This document shows, piece by piece, positions 38,338-46,273 of a stretch of 64,000 nucleotides of DNA. The position numbers and the translations under genes were made by a program. Positions within the stretch are counted from its first letter, which is position 1. Each line of letters starts with the position of its first letter. This stretch comes from an uncultured Thermoguttaceae bacterium (GTDB taxonomy: Bacteria > Planctomycetota > Planctomycetia > Pirellulales > Thermoguttaceae). The notes beneath the pieces are model-generated. The model was not told where the DNA came from. It saw only the letters and a list, made by a program, of their open reading frames with translations, and did no database searches. The stretch covers positions 1-64,000 of the forward strand of contig CALFBP010000002.1 of assembly GCA_937951625.1 (NCBI GenBank), given 5' to 3'.

Positions 38338-38911
38338 GCAAGGCGAAAAAAGGACGCGAGCGGATTCGGGAAAAATCCTCCCGCGGAGGTCCTCAACGTT
38401 GAGATCGGCTCTCCACCAAGGCCCAAGATCTCGCGAGTACGCGGTACCGGGGCAGCTCCGTCCAAGGGGCTGCGTTGGTAACTGAGGAAACCGCCACAAT
38501 AACGTGTTTCCTCAAAGGCCCTCGAAGAGCCGCCCTGATTATGCGTCGCCGGATCGCCCACGACAAGTCGCCGTAATTACGACTACGCTCGCGGACTGCC
38601 TCCTGGGAGAGGCTTTCCTTGATCCGCCGCAGTGGCCAAAAGCGGGAGAGCATGATTTCCCCATTTAAAGGCGATCGCAGAGCGCGCCGAGATCACTCAA
38701 CGAAAGCCCCTACCCACCGTTTGCTGGGCAGGACAGGAGCGTCCACGCGGGGGGTGGCGATCCGCCACCCATAGAAGTCCACTCCCCGACGGAAACGAAG
38801 GGAACGGCCCCTTTTGCCGCGTGGGAGATGAAACCCGGGCGGTTGTCGGGCAGTTGCCCGCCAACTGGAGACAGCCCGAAAAATTCACCGCGAGAGGACC
38901 CTAATGGTCCC
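38338..38911. other. intergenic region with perfect hairpin, no gene
   Basis: No convincing gene is present. GGGTGGCG (38752-38759) and CGCCACCC (38763-38770) form an 8-bp perfect stem with a 3-base loop. It has no T-run on either side, so it is not a standard intrinsic terminator. The region divides a minus-strand gene from the plus-strand operon starting at 38973. Confidence 0.45.
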
Positions 38912-38960
38912 TTGACGAAACTAGGGCGGCGGGATATCGTTTATCGTAGATGTACGATAT
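38912..38960 (+). promoter_or_regulatory. arsR promoter with palindromic operator
   Basis: TTGACG (38912-38917) is followed after 17 bases by TATCGT (38935-38940), a plausible -35/-10 pair. ATATCGT (38934-38940) and ACGATAT (38954-38960) form a perfect 7-bp inverted repeat with a 13-base spacer, covering the -10 element. The Shine-Dalgarno AAGGAGG starts at the next base. This arrangement is what is expected of an ArsR/SmtB repressor acting on its own promoter. It is an inference from position and symmetry. Confidence 0.75.
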
Positions 38961-38972
38961 AAGGAGGTGGGG

Positions 38973-39302
38973 ATGAAACGCCAGTTTTGCTCGGAGGGTG
39001 ACGAGAACACCGCCAAACGGCTGGCCGAACCACTGGACGCCGACGAACAGTTGGCGCGGTACGCCAAGGCGCTTGGGCACCCGGCGCGGGTGAAGATCCT
39101 TCGTATGCTCGCCCGGCAGAGAGAGTGCATCTGCGGGGAAATGGTCGCTGAACTGCCGCTGGCGCAATCGACCGTATCGCAGCACTTGAAGATCCTTAAA
39201 TTGGCAGGATTGATTCAGGGGGAGATCGATGGCGCCCGGGTCCGCTATTGCATCACCCCCAAGGCGCTGCGTCGGCTGAGGAGGCTGGTGAGGCAGTTGT
39301 AG
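38973..39302 (+). CDS. arsR: ArsR/SmtB-family metalloregulator
   Basis: The 109-residue winged-helix protein shows the ArsR layout: [20 protein letters not shown], then the recognition helix [18 protein letters not shown] and the wing [10 protein letters not shown]. The pair C52-I-C54 sits where R773 ArsR has its CVC arsenite site, and C6 near the N terminus could provide another ligand. It is very likely a dissociating repressor for As(III) or a related metalloid. The ATG at 38973 follows AAGGAGG; a GTG two codons upstream is less likely. It heads a run of seven further plus-strand genes. Confidence 0.92.
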   Translation: MKRQFCSEGDENTAKRLAEPLDADEQLARYAKALGHPARVKILRMLARQRECICGEMVAELPLAQSTVSQHLKILKLAGLIQGEIDGARVRYCITPKALRRLRRLVRQL

Positions 39303-39391
39303 GCGCCGGCAGGCACGGCGATTTTCGGGGGTCGAAACTTTCGTATATCGACGATGGACAATTCAACCGATGGCAAAGGGAGGTATGGGTC

Positions 39392-39616
39392 ATGCCGACG
39401 TATGACTATGTGTGTGAGGACTGCGGGAAAGCATTTGGAGTGCATATCACGATGGCTCGGTATACCGAGGGATACAAGGCGAAGTGCCCCGATTGCGGAT
39501 CGGGGAAAACAATCCGTACGTTCACGCCGGTCAATGTGCTTACCTCTCGGGCCAGCAGGGGCGTTCCGTTTGGCGGTTGCGGCCCGGCGGCCGGCCCTGG
39601 CTGCTGCGGTTCATAG
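39392..39616 (+). CDS. FmdB-type zinc-ribbon protein with C-terminal CCG tail
   Basis: The 74-residue product starts MPTYDYVCEDCGKAF and has a second CPDCG pair, so residues 1-45 are an FmdB/CxxC_CxxC_SSSS-type zinc ribbon. The last 20 residues are Gly/Pro-rich and end GPGCCGS, adding a vicinal cysteine pair that ordinary FmdB proteins lack. GGGAGG precedes the ATG. It is the second gene of the arsR operon; the tail suggests metalloid or metal delivery. Ribbon family confidence is high, the function is inference. Confidence 0.85.
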   Translation: MPTYDYVCEDCGKAFGVHITMARYTEGYKAKCPDCGSGKTIRTFTPVNVLTSRASRGVPFGGCGPAAGPGCCGS

Positions 39617-39628
39617 GAGGCAGCTCGA

Positions 39629-40033
39629 ATGGTTTTTCCTTTTCAAACCCCACTCGATAGCGCCGTGGCTCAGGCAGCCAAGGCGCTGGCGCACACCCTT
39701 CAGGCCACGCCGGAATGGGAGGAGTGGCGCAGCGCAGAGGCAGCCTTCGAGGGCGACGCGGAACTCTGCGCTCTGATGGACCGCTATCGCATCCTCGCTG
39801 AGCGGTGGCGAAGTGCCCGAGCAAACGGCAAGCCCCTACCGGGCGAGGACGCCATGGAAGTGGCCGAGGTGGAGGAGAAAATCCGCGGGCACCGGCTCTT
39901 TGCGCGGCGGCAGCGGGCGATCGAGGAGTTGACGGCCTTGTTCTTGGAGACCAACCAGGTCGTGACCGAGGCGCTGGGGATTGACTTCGCCGCCAATGCC
40001 GTTCCTCGAGGCGGAGGAGGGTGCTGTGGCTGA
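39629..40033 (+). CDS. YlbF-family protein with C-terminal CCG tail
   Basis: The 134-residue product is mostly long alpha helices (AVAQAAKALAHTLQATPEWE; IEELTALFLETNQVVTEALG), as in the YlbF/YmcA family of small helical proteins; in Bacillus, family members form a complex with an Fe-S cluster that affects RNase Y. This copy ends RGGGGCCG, a flexible Gly stretch with a vicinal cysteine pair at the extreme C terminus. AGGAGG lies ahead of the ATG. It follows the zinc-ribbon gene by 12 bases and overlaps the next gene by 8. A carrier or scaffold role is inferred. Confidence 0.8.
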   Translation: MVFPFQTPLDSAVAQAAKALAHTLQATPEWEEWRSAEAAFEGDAELCALMDRYRILAERWRSARANGKPLPGEDAMEVAEVEEKIRGHRLFARRQRAIEELTALFLETNQVVTEALGIDFAANAVPRGGGGCCG

Positions 40034-40283
40034 AGCTCTCGACGCGGCGACCAAAGAACTGGTGGGTATCGCCGCCGCGGTCGCCGGCCATTGTCAACCC
40101 TGTTTTGTCTATCACTACAAGCAAGCATTGGCTTTGGGTGTGCCCGTCGCGGCCATCCAGGCGGCCGTGGAACTCGCCCGCGCCGTGCGCGGCGCGGGGG
40201 ATCGGCACATGGACGAGTTCGTCGTACGCCGCATGACTGGTGCGGGAAAAGAAAGCTTGGAGGAAATGAACAACGATGAATAG
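40026..40283 (+). CDS. carboxymuconolactone-decarboxylase-fold (AhpD-like) protein
   Basis: The 85-residue product has the CMD/AhpD core: ELVGIAAAVAGHCQPCFVYH with the redox-type C-x-x-C and downstream helices (GVPVAAIQAAVELARAVRGA). In AhpD the CxxC is a disulfide reductant. The GTG at 40026 is chosen for the GGAGGAGG six bases upstream; it overlaps the YlbF gene, and its own end overlaps the permease ATG. The tight packing suggests stoichiometric expression. The partner may be the thioredoxin-like protein or an organometal substrate. Confidence 0.85.
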   Translation: MAEALDAATKELVGIAAAVAGHCQPCFVYHYKQALALGVPVAAIQAAVELARAVRGAGDRHMDEFVVRRMTGAGKESLEEMNNDE

Positions 40284-41682
40284 GCACGAATCCGGCACCG
40301 GGGCGGGCTCGGTGGAGCTTTCCTCGGCATCGCCAGCTCTGGAGACCCCGGCAGGGGCTGCCTCCCATGCCTCTTTCCGACCCACGGGCACCATGTGGTT
40401 TTACCTGGCGGCCGTGGTCGTCATGTATCTAAGCGCGCTGGTGTATGCTTCCGTAAACGGGTTGTCGCTTTCTTCGCTCTACTGGTATGGTCTGCTCCAG
40501 CCCCCGGGAATCAGCAGCGAAGACGCGCGACTTGCGGAGATCGAAACCCCCCTCTCCTGGAACATCCCCCAGGTAGCCTGGTTCGTGTATATCAAGGGGG
40601 CGGCGGTCCTGGTGGAACTCTTCCAATACTGGGTGATCGGGATGCTGATCGCCGCGGGCCTGATCGTGTTCGTTTCCTGGGAGAAAGTCCGAGCGAAAAT
40701 GGGATTCGGAGGGTTCAAGGCGAATCTTCTGGCAACGATGGCGGGTGCAGTGATCCCGATTTGTTCCTGCGGTGTCGTGCCGGTGTTGGCGGGAATGGTG
40801 GAGGCGGGGATTCCCCTCGCCCCGACCATGGCCTTTCTCATTGCGGCCCCCATGCTCAACGTGCCGACGGTGTTCATGACGGCCGGGGTCTTGGGCTGGC
40901 CGATGGCCATTGCCCGCATCGTGGCCACCTTCGGCATCGCCCTGACGGTGGGAGAAGTGCTTTCCCGCTGGCAGCGGAAACACCGAAGCCCACGCAAGTT
41001 CCTCAAGATTCATGTCCCCCCGCGGCTTTCGCCTGAGATGCAACGCTTTGCATTCCAATTCGGGCTTCTGGCCAGCAAGCATCCCAACGGTGTTCGGGCG
41101 GACCAACTCGGGCCGGATGGTGAACAGAAGCTCGTGCTACTAGAGGAGGCTGGCCTGGTAGAAAGCTCCCCCGCTGGCCTGTGGACGCTCGTGGAAGCCG
41201 AGACCGGACAGATCAAGAGCGTGGGAGCCTGCGCCATTCTTCCGGAGGGAGGCGCCGTGGAGAGAACGCTGGGGCAAAAGTTCGCCGAGATGTTCCGCTT
41301 GGGCCTGCGGCTGTTTATCCAACTGAACGGCTATCTGCTGCTGGCGGTCCTGATCGCCGGCGCGATCAAGGTCCTCTTGCCCACCAAGCTGATCACGGAC
41401 TGGGTCGGCGGGACCGCGCTGAACAGCGTGCTGGTGGCCGCCTTCGTCGCAGTGTTAGGGTATGTTTGCACCTACGTGGAGGTGCCCACCGCACTGGCGC
41501 TGATGAGCAAAGGGATGGGCCCGGGTTCGACGCTGGCCTATTTGCTCGGCGGTCCCGGGCTGTCCCTGCCCTCGATCGCCATGCTGTCCGGCGTGTTCCG
41601 GTCGAGGGTGCTCGTCCTCTACGTAGGCGTATCATTTGTCGGCTGCGTGGTGGCGGGCTACATCTACAATCTGTTCTTTTGA
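40276..41682 (+). CDS. permease of the ArsP/YraQ (DUF318) family
   Basis: The 468-residue membrane protein has about ten hydrophobic segments and the family signature IPICSCGVVPVLAGMVEAGI; the CSCG motif is the expected metal/metalloid-contact site. A second Pro-rich repeat is PTALALMSKGMGPGSTLAYL with GGPGLSLPS. Between residues about 245 and 335 it holds a cytoplasmic insert (LASKHPNGVRADQLGPDGEQ, then VLLEEAGLVESS) that looks like a winged-helix. ArsP proteins export trivalent organoarsenicals; other family members move Cu/Zn. The next genes support an organometal substrate. It overlaps the CMD gene. Confidence 0.85.
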   Translation: MNRHESGTGAGSVELSSASPALETPAGAASHASFRPTGTMWFYLAAVVVMYLSALVYASVNGLSLSSLYWYGLLQPPGISSEDARLAEIETPLSWNIPQVAWFVYIKGAAVLVELFQYWVIGMLIAAGLIVFVSWEKVRAKMGFGGFKANLLATMAGAVIPICSCGVVPVLAGMVEAGIPLAPTMAFLIAAPMLNVPTVFMTAGVLGWPMAIARIVATFGIALTVGEVLSRWQRKHRSPRKFLKIHVPPRLSPEMQRFAFQFGLLASKHPNGVRADQLGPDGEQKLVLLEEAGLVESSPAGLWTLVEAETGQIKSVGACAILPEGGAVERTLGQKFAEMFRLGLRLFIQLNGYLLLAVLIAGAIKVLLPTKLITDWVGGTALNSVLVAAFVAVLGYVCTYVEVPTALALMSKGMGPGSTLAYLLGGPGLSLPSIAMLSGVFRSRVLVLYVGVSFVGCVVAGYIYNLFF

Positions 41683-41706
41683 AGCAACGAGGAGGAATTT
41701 GTTCCC

Positions 41707-42048
41707 ATGAACGAAGGGAAAACCATCCTTCGGCTGTACTATGTTCCGTTGAGCTTCCCTTGCGGGCCGCAATCTTCTTGCTGCGGTCCGGTCGGGCAGA
41801 GTGACGAGGAGCTGCGCAACTACGTGACTCAACTTAAAACCCACGTGCCTGACGTGGAAGTGCAAACTATCGACGTCTCCCAAAAGCTTGATCCTCACCG
41901 GGACCGAGCAGCGCTGAAGCTGCTGAACAGCTTCGGCGGAATGGCCTGCCCCATCTTCGCCCTCGACGGCGAGGTGCTTTCGATGGGACCCCCTACCATG
42001 TCCGAGCTCATCGAGATGGTGAAGGCCAAACTCCCTGCCCGGGCGTGA
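41707..42048 (+). CDS. thioredoxin-like protein with CGPxxxCCGP motif
   Basis: The 113-residue product begins with a beta strand (KTILRLYYVPLSFPCGPQSS), then CCGPVGQSDEELRNYV. This puts C20 and a vicinal cysteine pair (C25-C26) in the first loop, where thioredoxins have CxxC. Later parts (VEVQTIDVSQKLDPHRD; ACPIFALDGEVLSMGPPTMS) complete a small thioredoxin fold with the cis-Pro-like region CPIF. It may pass a metalloid from the cytoplasm to the permease or the ACR3 pump, or reduce it. It is not a standard ArsC or ArsD, which have different cysteine patterns. Confidence 0.78.
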   Translation: MNEGKTILRLYYVPLSFPCGPQSSCCGPVGQSDEELRNYVTQLKTHVPDVEVQTIDVSQKLDPHRDRAALKLLNSFGGMACPIFALDGEVLSMGPPTMSELIEMVKAKLPARA

Positions 42049-42151
42049 AGGCCGAGGGGGGGAAACATCGCAGCCGCCGAGCGGGTGCTCGCTGCCACCC
42101 TTGCCAGCCCAGGAGTGCGCCATCGTGTTGCTCTAGAGGTGAAGACGAGAA

Positions 42152-43738
42152 ATGGAAGTTGAGAATCGGACGCTGCGTGGTAGTACTCCTGGCGGTTTCC
42201 TTGCGCGTCGGTTGACGGTGGGGGTTGATCCGCCAACACTGGCCGACACCGCCAGTGACCGGGCGCGGTTGGAACGGGCCTTGCACCCTCACCTGGGCGG
42301 GCAGGCTGCTCATTTTACGCTATCCGCGCTCCGCGCCTTGGGCTCGGCTCTGCGCCGGGGCAACTGGCAGGTCACCGTCACCCTGGCCGAGGTGGAAGGC
42401 GCGCCGTGGATCGTCGCGGTGGAGCCCGGCGAGGCGCGCAGCCGTTGCCTGGGCTTGGCTGTGGATGTGGGGACGACGACGGTCTCGATGGAACTGATCG
42501 ACTTAGTCGACGGCCCCAGCCTGGGGACGCGCATGACCTACAACGGCCAACGCGCTTTTGGCGCCGACGTGACCAGCCGGCTAATCCATGCCGAGAAACC
42601 GGGCGGCCTAGCCGAATTGCACGAGGCGGTGGTGACCACCCTCAACGCCCTGATTGACCATTTGACGGACGAAACTGGCACGAGCCGAAACGATATCTGG
42701 GCCGTGGCGTGCGCCGGCAACACGATCATGGCACATCTCCTGCTGGGGCTGGACCCTACGGCCATCCGCCGCGAGCCCTACGTGCCCATCACCACCGTCT
42801 TCCCCAGCGTGCGTGCCGGGGACGTTGGCCTGCGGCTGGCCGACGAAGCGATTCTGTACGCCTTGCCCGCCATCAGCGGCTACCTGGGGGGCGACATCAC
42901 GGCCGGGCTCTTGGCCACCGGCATCGCGGATGAGGAGCCGCTGTCCATCCTGATCGACATCGGCACCAACGGGGAGACGGTGTTGGGCAACCGGGACTGG
43001 CTGATGGCCTGTTCCGGCTCGGCCGGCTCGGCCTTCGAGGGCTGTGGGCTGGAATGGGGCATGAACGCTACCGCGGGCGCGATCGAGCGCGTCTGGGTGG
43101 AGGACGGCAACATCCGCTACCGCACCGTGGGTGGGGAGCGTCCCCGCGGCATCTGCGGCTCGGGACTGATCGAGGCCCTGGGGTGTTTTCTATCCGCCGG
43201 CATCATTGATCGCACGGGAAAAGCCAACTCCGAAGCGCCTGCTGTGCGGCAGGGCGAATATCATCCGGAGATCGTCCTGGCCCCAGCCTCCGAGACGGCC
43301 GTGGGACGCGACATCACGTTGCGCCAGCCGGACATCGAGAATCTGATCCGGGACAAGGCCGCGCTGTATGCCGGCTCGCGGATCCTGCTGGCCAACGTGG
43401 GGTTGAGCTTCGAGGCGGTGGATCGCATCCTCATCGCCGGCAATTTTGGACACGCTTTGGATACCGAGCAGGCCGTGCGTATCGGGCTACTGCCCGACAT
43501 TCCACGCGAAAAGATTCGGTTTATCGGCAATAGCTCCCTGGCTGGGGCGCGGCAGGCGCTGCTCTCTGCCCAGGCCCGGCGACGAGCATTAGAAGTGGCG
43601 AGCGCCGTGACTGCCCTGGAATTGACCGTCGAGCCCCGCTACTTCGACGAATACACGGCGGCGCTCTTTCTGCCACATACGGACGTATCGCTCTTCCCAT
43701 CGGTAGCGGCACAAACCATCGATCAATTCCGCCGGTAG
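42152..43738 (+). CDS. ASKHA-domain protein (DUF4445/RACo-like) lacking the ferredoxin domain
   Basis: The 528-residue product carries an actin-fold ATPase region: phosphate-1 LAVDVGTTTVSMELID, ISGYLGGDITAGLLATG, LIDIGTNGETVLGN, CSGSAGSAFEGCGLEWGM and IAGNFGHALDTEQAVRIGLL. Relatives reactivate corrinoid proteins by ATP-driven reduction and normally begin with a 2Fe-2S domain. Here the frame starts at an ATG at 42152 within the linker domain, and an in-frame TAG lies 18 bases upstream, so the ferredoxin part is truly absent. A stand-alone ferredoxin or another reductant must serve it, if it is active. It follows the thioredoxin-like gene by 103 bases. Confidence 0.85.
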   Translation: MEVENRTLRGSTPGGFLARRLTVGVDPPTLADTASDRARLERALHPHLGGQAAHFTLSALRALGSALRRGNWQVTVTLAEVEGAPWIVAVEPGEARSRCLGLAVDVGTTTVSMELIDLVDGPSLGTRMTYNGQRAFGADVTSRLIHAEKPGGLAELHEAVVTTLNALIDHLTDETGTSRNDIWAVACAGNTIMAHLLLGLDPTAIRREPYVPITTVFPSVRAGDVGLRLADEAILYALPAISGYLGGDITAGLLATGIADEEPLSILIDIGTNGETVLGNRDWLMACSGSAGSAFEGCGLEWGMNATAGAIERVWVEDGNIRYRTVGGERPRGICGSGLIEALGCFLSAGIIDRTGKANSEAPAVRQGEYHPEIVLAPASETAVGRDITLRQPDIENLIRDKAALYAGSRILLANVGLSFEAVDRILIAGNFGHALDTEQAVRIGLLPDIPREKIRFIGNSSLAGARQALLSAQARRRALEVASAVTALELTVEPRYFDEYTAALFLPHTDVSLFPSVAAQTIDQFRR

Positions 43739-44046
43739 TTTGGGCCAATCCAATTGAGAATCACCCAGATGCAGCAAGCAAGTTTGGTAGGCACGACTGC
43801 CGTCCATGAATGGAAATGGAAGGCGGGCCTGTCGAAATCAACGTTGGTTACTTCGCCAAAAAGCGTAAAATACTCGACGTCTCGGCATCGTGCAAAAGCA
43901 AAGGCCCCCCATTAACGCGATGGAGCCCAGTATGGCGTTGCACAGGGGGATTTGCGGGTCCCGCACCGCGAACTGCGATAAGCCGCAATGAGCGGTTGGT
44001 GTCGCTCGAAATTGTCTCTCACCAAGCAGCATGGAGTAAACCAGTC
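43739..44046. other. spacer before the arsenite exporter
   Basis: TTGGTT (43844-43849) and TAAAAT (43866-43871), 16 bases apart, give a possible promoter. It would leave a 175-base leader, so the exporter may have its own transcript in addition to the arsR operon. No ArsR-type palindrome like the one at 38934 was found here. An open frame from 43810 running into the exporter has no signs of being coding. Confidence 0.4.
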
Positions 44047-45129
44047 ATGACCGACAGCACGTTGAAAAAATTGTCATTCCTCGACCGTTACCTGACCCTC
44101 TGGATTTTTCTGGCAATGGCCTTCGGCGTGGCGCTGGGATACCTTGTGCCGCCGGTGGCGCAGTTCATTGACGGCCTGAGGTTCGGGGAGACCACGAGCA
44201 TCCCGATCGCCATCGGGCTGATTTTGATGATGTACCCGCCTTTGGCGAAGGTCCGTTACGAAGAGTCCGGCAGGGTCTTGAGCGAGAAGAAACTTTTGGG
44301 CTTCTCGCTGTTGATGAACTGGGTGATCGGCCCGGTCTTCATGACGGCGTTGGCCATCTTGTTTCTCCACAACTACCCGGAGTACATGGTTGGCGTGATT
44401 CTCGTCGGGCTGGCCCGATGCATCGCCATGGTCATCGTATGGAATGAGCTGGCGGGCGGCGACCGGGAACTTGCCGTGGGGCTAGTGGCCTTCAACGCCG
44501 TGTTCCAGGTGCTGTTTTACGCGATCTACATCTACGTGTTCATCACGTTCCTGTTGAATGCCCTCGGGTTGGTAGAGGGGTTGAACGTTCATGTCTCCAT
44601 CCTGGAGGCCGCCAAAACCGTGTTCATCTACTTGGGGATTCCCTTCCTCGGCGGGCTGATCACGCGTTTTTCGCTCCTCAACTGGAAAGGTCGCCAGTGG
44701 TACGAGTCGGTGTTCATCCCCAAGATCAGCCCCATCACGCTGGTGGCGCTGCTGTTCACGATCGTCGTGATGTTCTCCTTGAAGGGGGACGAGATCATCA
44801 GACGCCCTGGCGACGTGCTCCTCGTGGCCATTCCGCTGGCGATCTACTTCTTCGCCATGTGGTTCTTCGCCTTTTTCGTGGCCGCCAAGTTGGGGGCCGG
44901 ATATGAGAAGACCACGGCCGTCGCCTTCACGGCGGCCAGCAACGATTTTGAGCTGGCAATCGCCGTGGCGGTGGCGATTTTCGGCACCGCATCCGGTCAA
45001 GCCCTGGCCACGGTCGTGGGGCCTCTGTTGGAGGTGCCGGTGCTGATTAGTTTGGTCAATGTCGCCCTGTATTTCCAGAAAAGGTTCTTTCGTCAGCCCG
45101 CGGCACCGGAACCGATGGCAAAGCCATAG
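44047..45129 (+). CDS. arsB: ACR3-family arsenite efflux transporter
   Basis: The 360-residue membrane protein begins [20 protein letters not shown] and has ten predicted hydrophobic segments. Conserved ACR3 blocks are [38 protein letters not shown] (the cysteine in this block is the conserved one needed for As(III) transport) and [20 protein letters not shown]. It pumps arsenite out of the cell. The ATG at 44047 has GGAG ten bases upstream. It is the last gene of the plus-strand metalloid cluster. Confidence 0.95.
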   Translation: MTDSTLKKLSFLDRYLTLWIFLAMAFGVALGYLVPPVAQFIDGLRFGETTSIPIAIGLILMMYPPLAKVRYEESGRVLSEKKLLGFSLLMNWVIGPVFMTALAILFLHNYPEYMVGVILVGLARCIAMVIVWNELAGGDRELAVGLVAFNAVFQVLFYAIYIYVFITFLLNALGLVEGLNVHVSILEAAKTVFIYLGIPFLGGLITRFSLLNWKGRQWYESVFIPKISPITLVALLFTIVVMFSLKGDEIIRRPGDVLLVAIPLAIYFFAMWFFAFFVAAKLGAGYEKTTAVAFTAASNDFELAIAVAVAIFGTASGQALATVVGPLLEVPVLISLVNVALYFQKRFFRQPAAPEPMAKP

Positions 45130-45438
45130 CCGATTTTTACCGCTGACCGGGCGCCAAGTTGGATTGCCCAATCTGACAATCTTTGAGGGCTGAGTCTGGA
45201 CGGCGGCAAGACCCGCCCCTGTTCCCAATCGTTGATCGTGGCGGCGACCAACCTTTCTGAGGCATCCGATCCCGTGCGGAGGTGTCGTCAGACATCGACA
45301 CTCGGGGGGTGGAGGCGGTCTTTCCAGCGCGGCCTGCGGCGGAGAGCCGTCCCAGGTTAGTCCGAAGCGGAAAGACCCGGCTTGCGGACTGCAAGGGGCG
45401 ATCATCACCGAGGAGAGCGAAATTTCCCCCTCTCGAAG
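45130..45438. other. intergenic region, nothing recognised
   Basis: Together with the imuA promoter this separates the exporter gene from imuA. I see no gene and no strong terminator after the exporter. Confidence 0.35.
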
Positions 45439-45471
45439 TTGACATCGATTGGATACAAATGTACACTATCC
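45439..45471 (+). promoter_or_regulatory. imuA promoter with inverted repeat, possible SOS operator
   Basis: TTGACA (45439-45444), a 17-base spacer and TACACT (45462-45467) form a near-consensus sigma-70 promoter. GGATA (45451-45455) and TATCC (45467-45471) form an inverted repeat that spans the -10, with a TGTACA core. ImuA-ImuB genes are usually under LexA, so this may be a LexA-like site. The planctomycete LexA box is not something I can confirm from memory. Confidence 0.6.
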
Positions 45472-45511
45472 AAGGAACTGCGGAACGCACTTTTCCTGGC
45501 GGGACGCTGCC

Positions 45512-46273
45512 ATGCCCCCCAATGTCCCAGTCCTTCAGAACGTCCATGTCCTTCAGAGTCCGGCGTCGCGGGAATTGATCGAGTCGCTCCGCGACCGGAT
45601 CGCATCCTTGGAGGGGGCCCGGCGACCAAGGGAAAAAAAGCCGATTTCCAGCGGCTGCGAGGGCCTGGATCAAATCCTTCCCGACCACGGCTTCCATCGC
45701 GGGACCTTGGTTGAATGGCTTGCCTCGGGCGAGGGCTGTAGCGCGGAAAGCCTGGTGTTCGCGACGGCGCGGGAGGCGTGGCGGGCAGGGGGGGCCGTGG
45801 TCGTGTGCGATCAGGCCCAACAATTCTATCCCCCGGCGGCGGTCCGGCTGGGGATCAAACCCGAGGGGATGATCGTGGTCCAGGCTGCCAGCGACGCCGA
45901 CAACCTTTGGGCCTTGGATCAGGCGTTGCGGTGTCCGGGCGTGGCCGCGGCCGTGGCATGGCCCGAAAAACTTGACCCCCGAACGTTCCGCCGTCTGCAA
46001 TTGGCCGCCGAACAGGGCGGTGGTCTCGGCCTATTGGTGCGGCCAGCACGGGCGAAGAGCGAACCGTCGTGGGCCGAAATCCGGCTGGCGATCGAGCCCA
46101 TGCCCACCACCGAACCGCACGGCCCTCGACGCCTCAGGATCCAATTGCTTCGCAGCCGCGGAGGCCCCACGGGCGCCGTGGCCGAGGTGGAAATCGAGTA
46201 TGAGACGCATCCTTTGCCTTGCGTTTCCCCCGGGCCCTCTCCCGCAGCCTGCCGCCGCGCGGCCGGGGCCTAA
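45512..46273 (+). CDS. imuA: ImuA-family RecA-like mutagenesis protein
   Basis: The 253-residue product is a RecA/SulA-like ATPase-fold protein: PISSGCEGLDQILPDHGFHR, GTLVEWLASGEGCSAESLVF (a degenerate P-loop, no GKT) and LDQALRCPGVAAAVAWPEKL. This matches ImuA, a companion of ImuB and DnaE2 in damage-induced mutagenesis. The next gene's ATG lies inside it, 74 bases before its stop. A good promoter with an inverted repeat sits 45 bases upstream of the start. A dnaE2 gene is not found in the window. Confidence 0.82.
   Translation: MPPNVPVLQNVHVLQSPASRELIESLRDRIASLEGARRPREKKPISSGCEGLDQILPDHGFHRGTLVEWLASGEGCSAESLVFATAREAWRAGGAVVVCDQAQQFYPPAAVRLGIKPEGMIVVQAASDADNLWALDQALRCPGVAAAVAWPEKLDPRTFRRLQLAAEQGGGLGLLVRPARAKSEPSWAEIRLAIEPMPTTEPHGPRRLRIQLLRSRGGPTGAVAEVEIEYETHPLPCVSPGPSPAACRRAAGA

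Noticed and set aside
38752-38770. Perfect hairpin considered as an intrinsic terminator
   Set aside because: No T-run follows on either strand, and the nearest genes point away from it; kept only as a structural note.
42046-42151. Possible UGA readthrough (selenocysteine) extending the thioredoxin-like protein by about 33 residues
   Set aside because: The frame after the TGA is open only briefly and has no cysteine partner; no SECIS-like hairpin was recognised, and the protein already has normal length.
43810-44046. 79-residue N-terminal extension of the ACR3 exporter
   Set aside because: The extension is Arg/Pro-rich and unlike any ACR3 protein; the ATG at 44047 gives the normal N terminus and has a Shine-Dalgarno.
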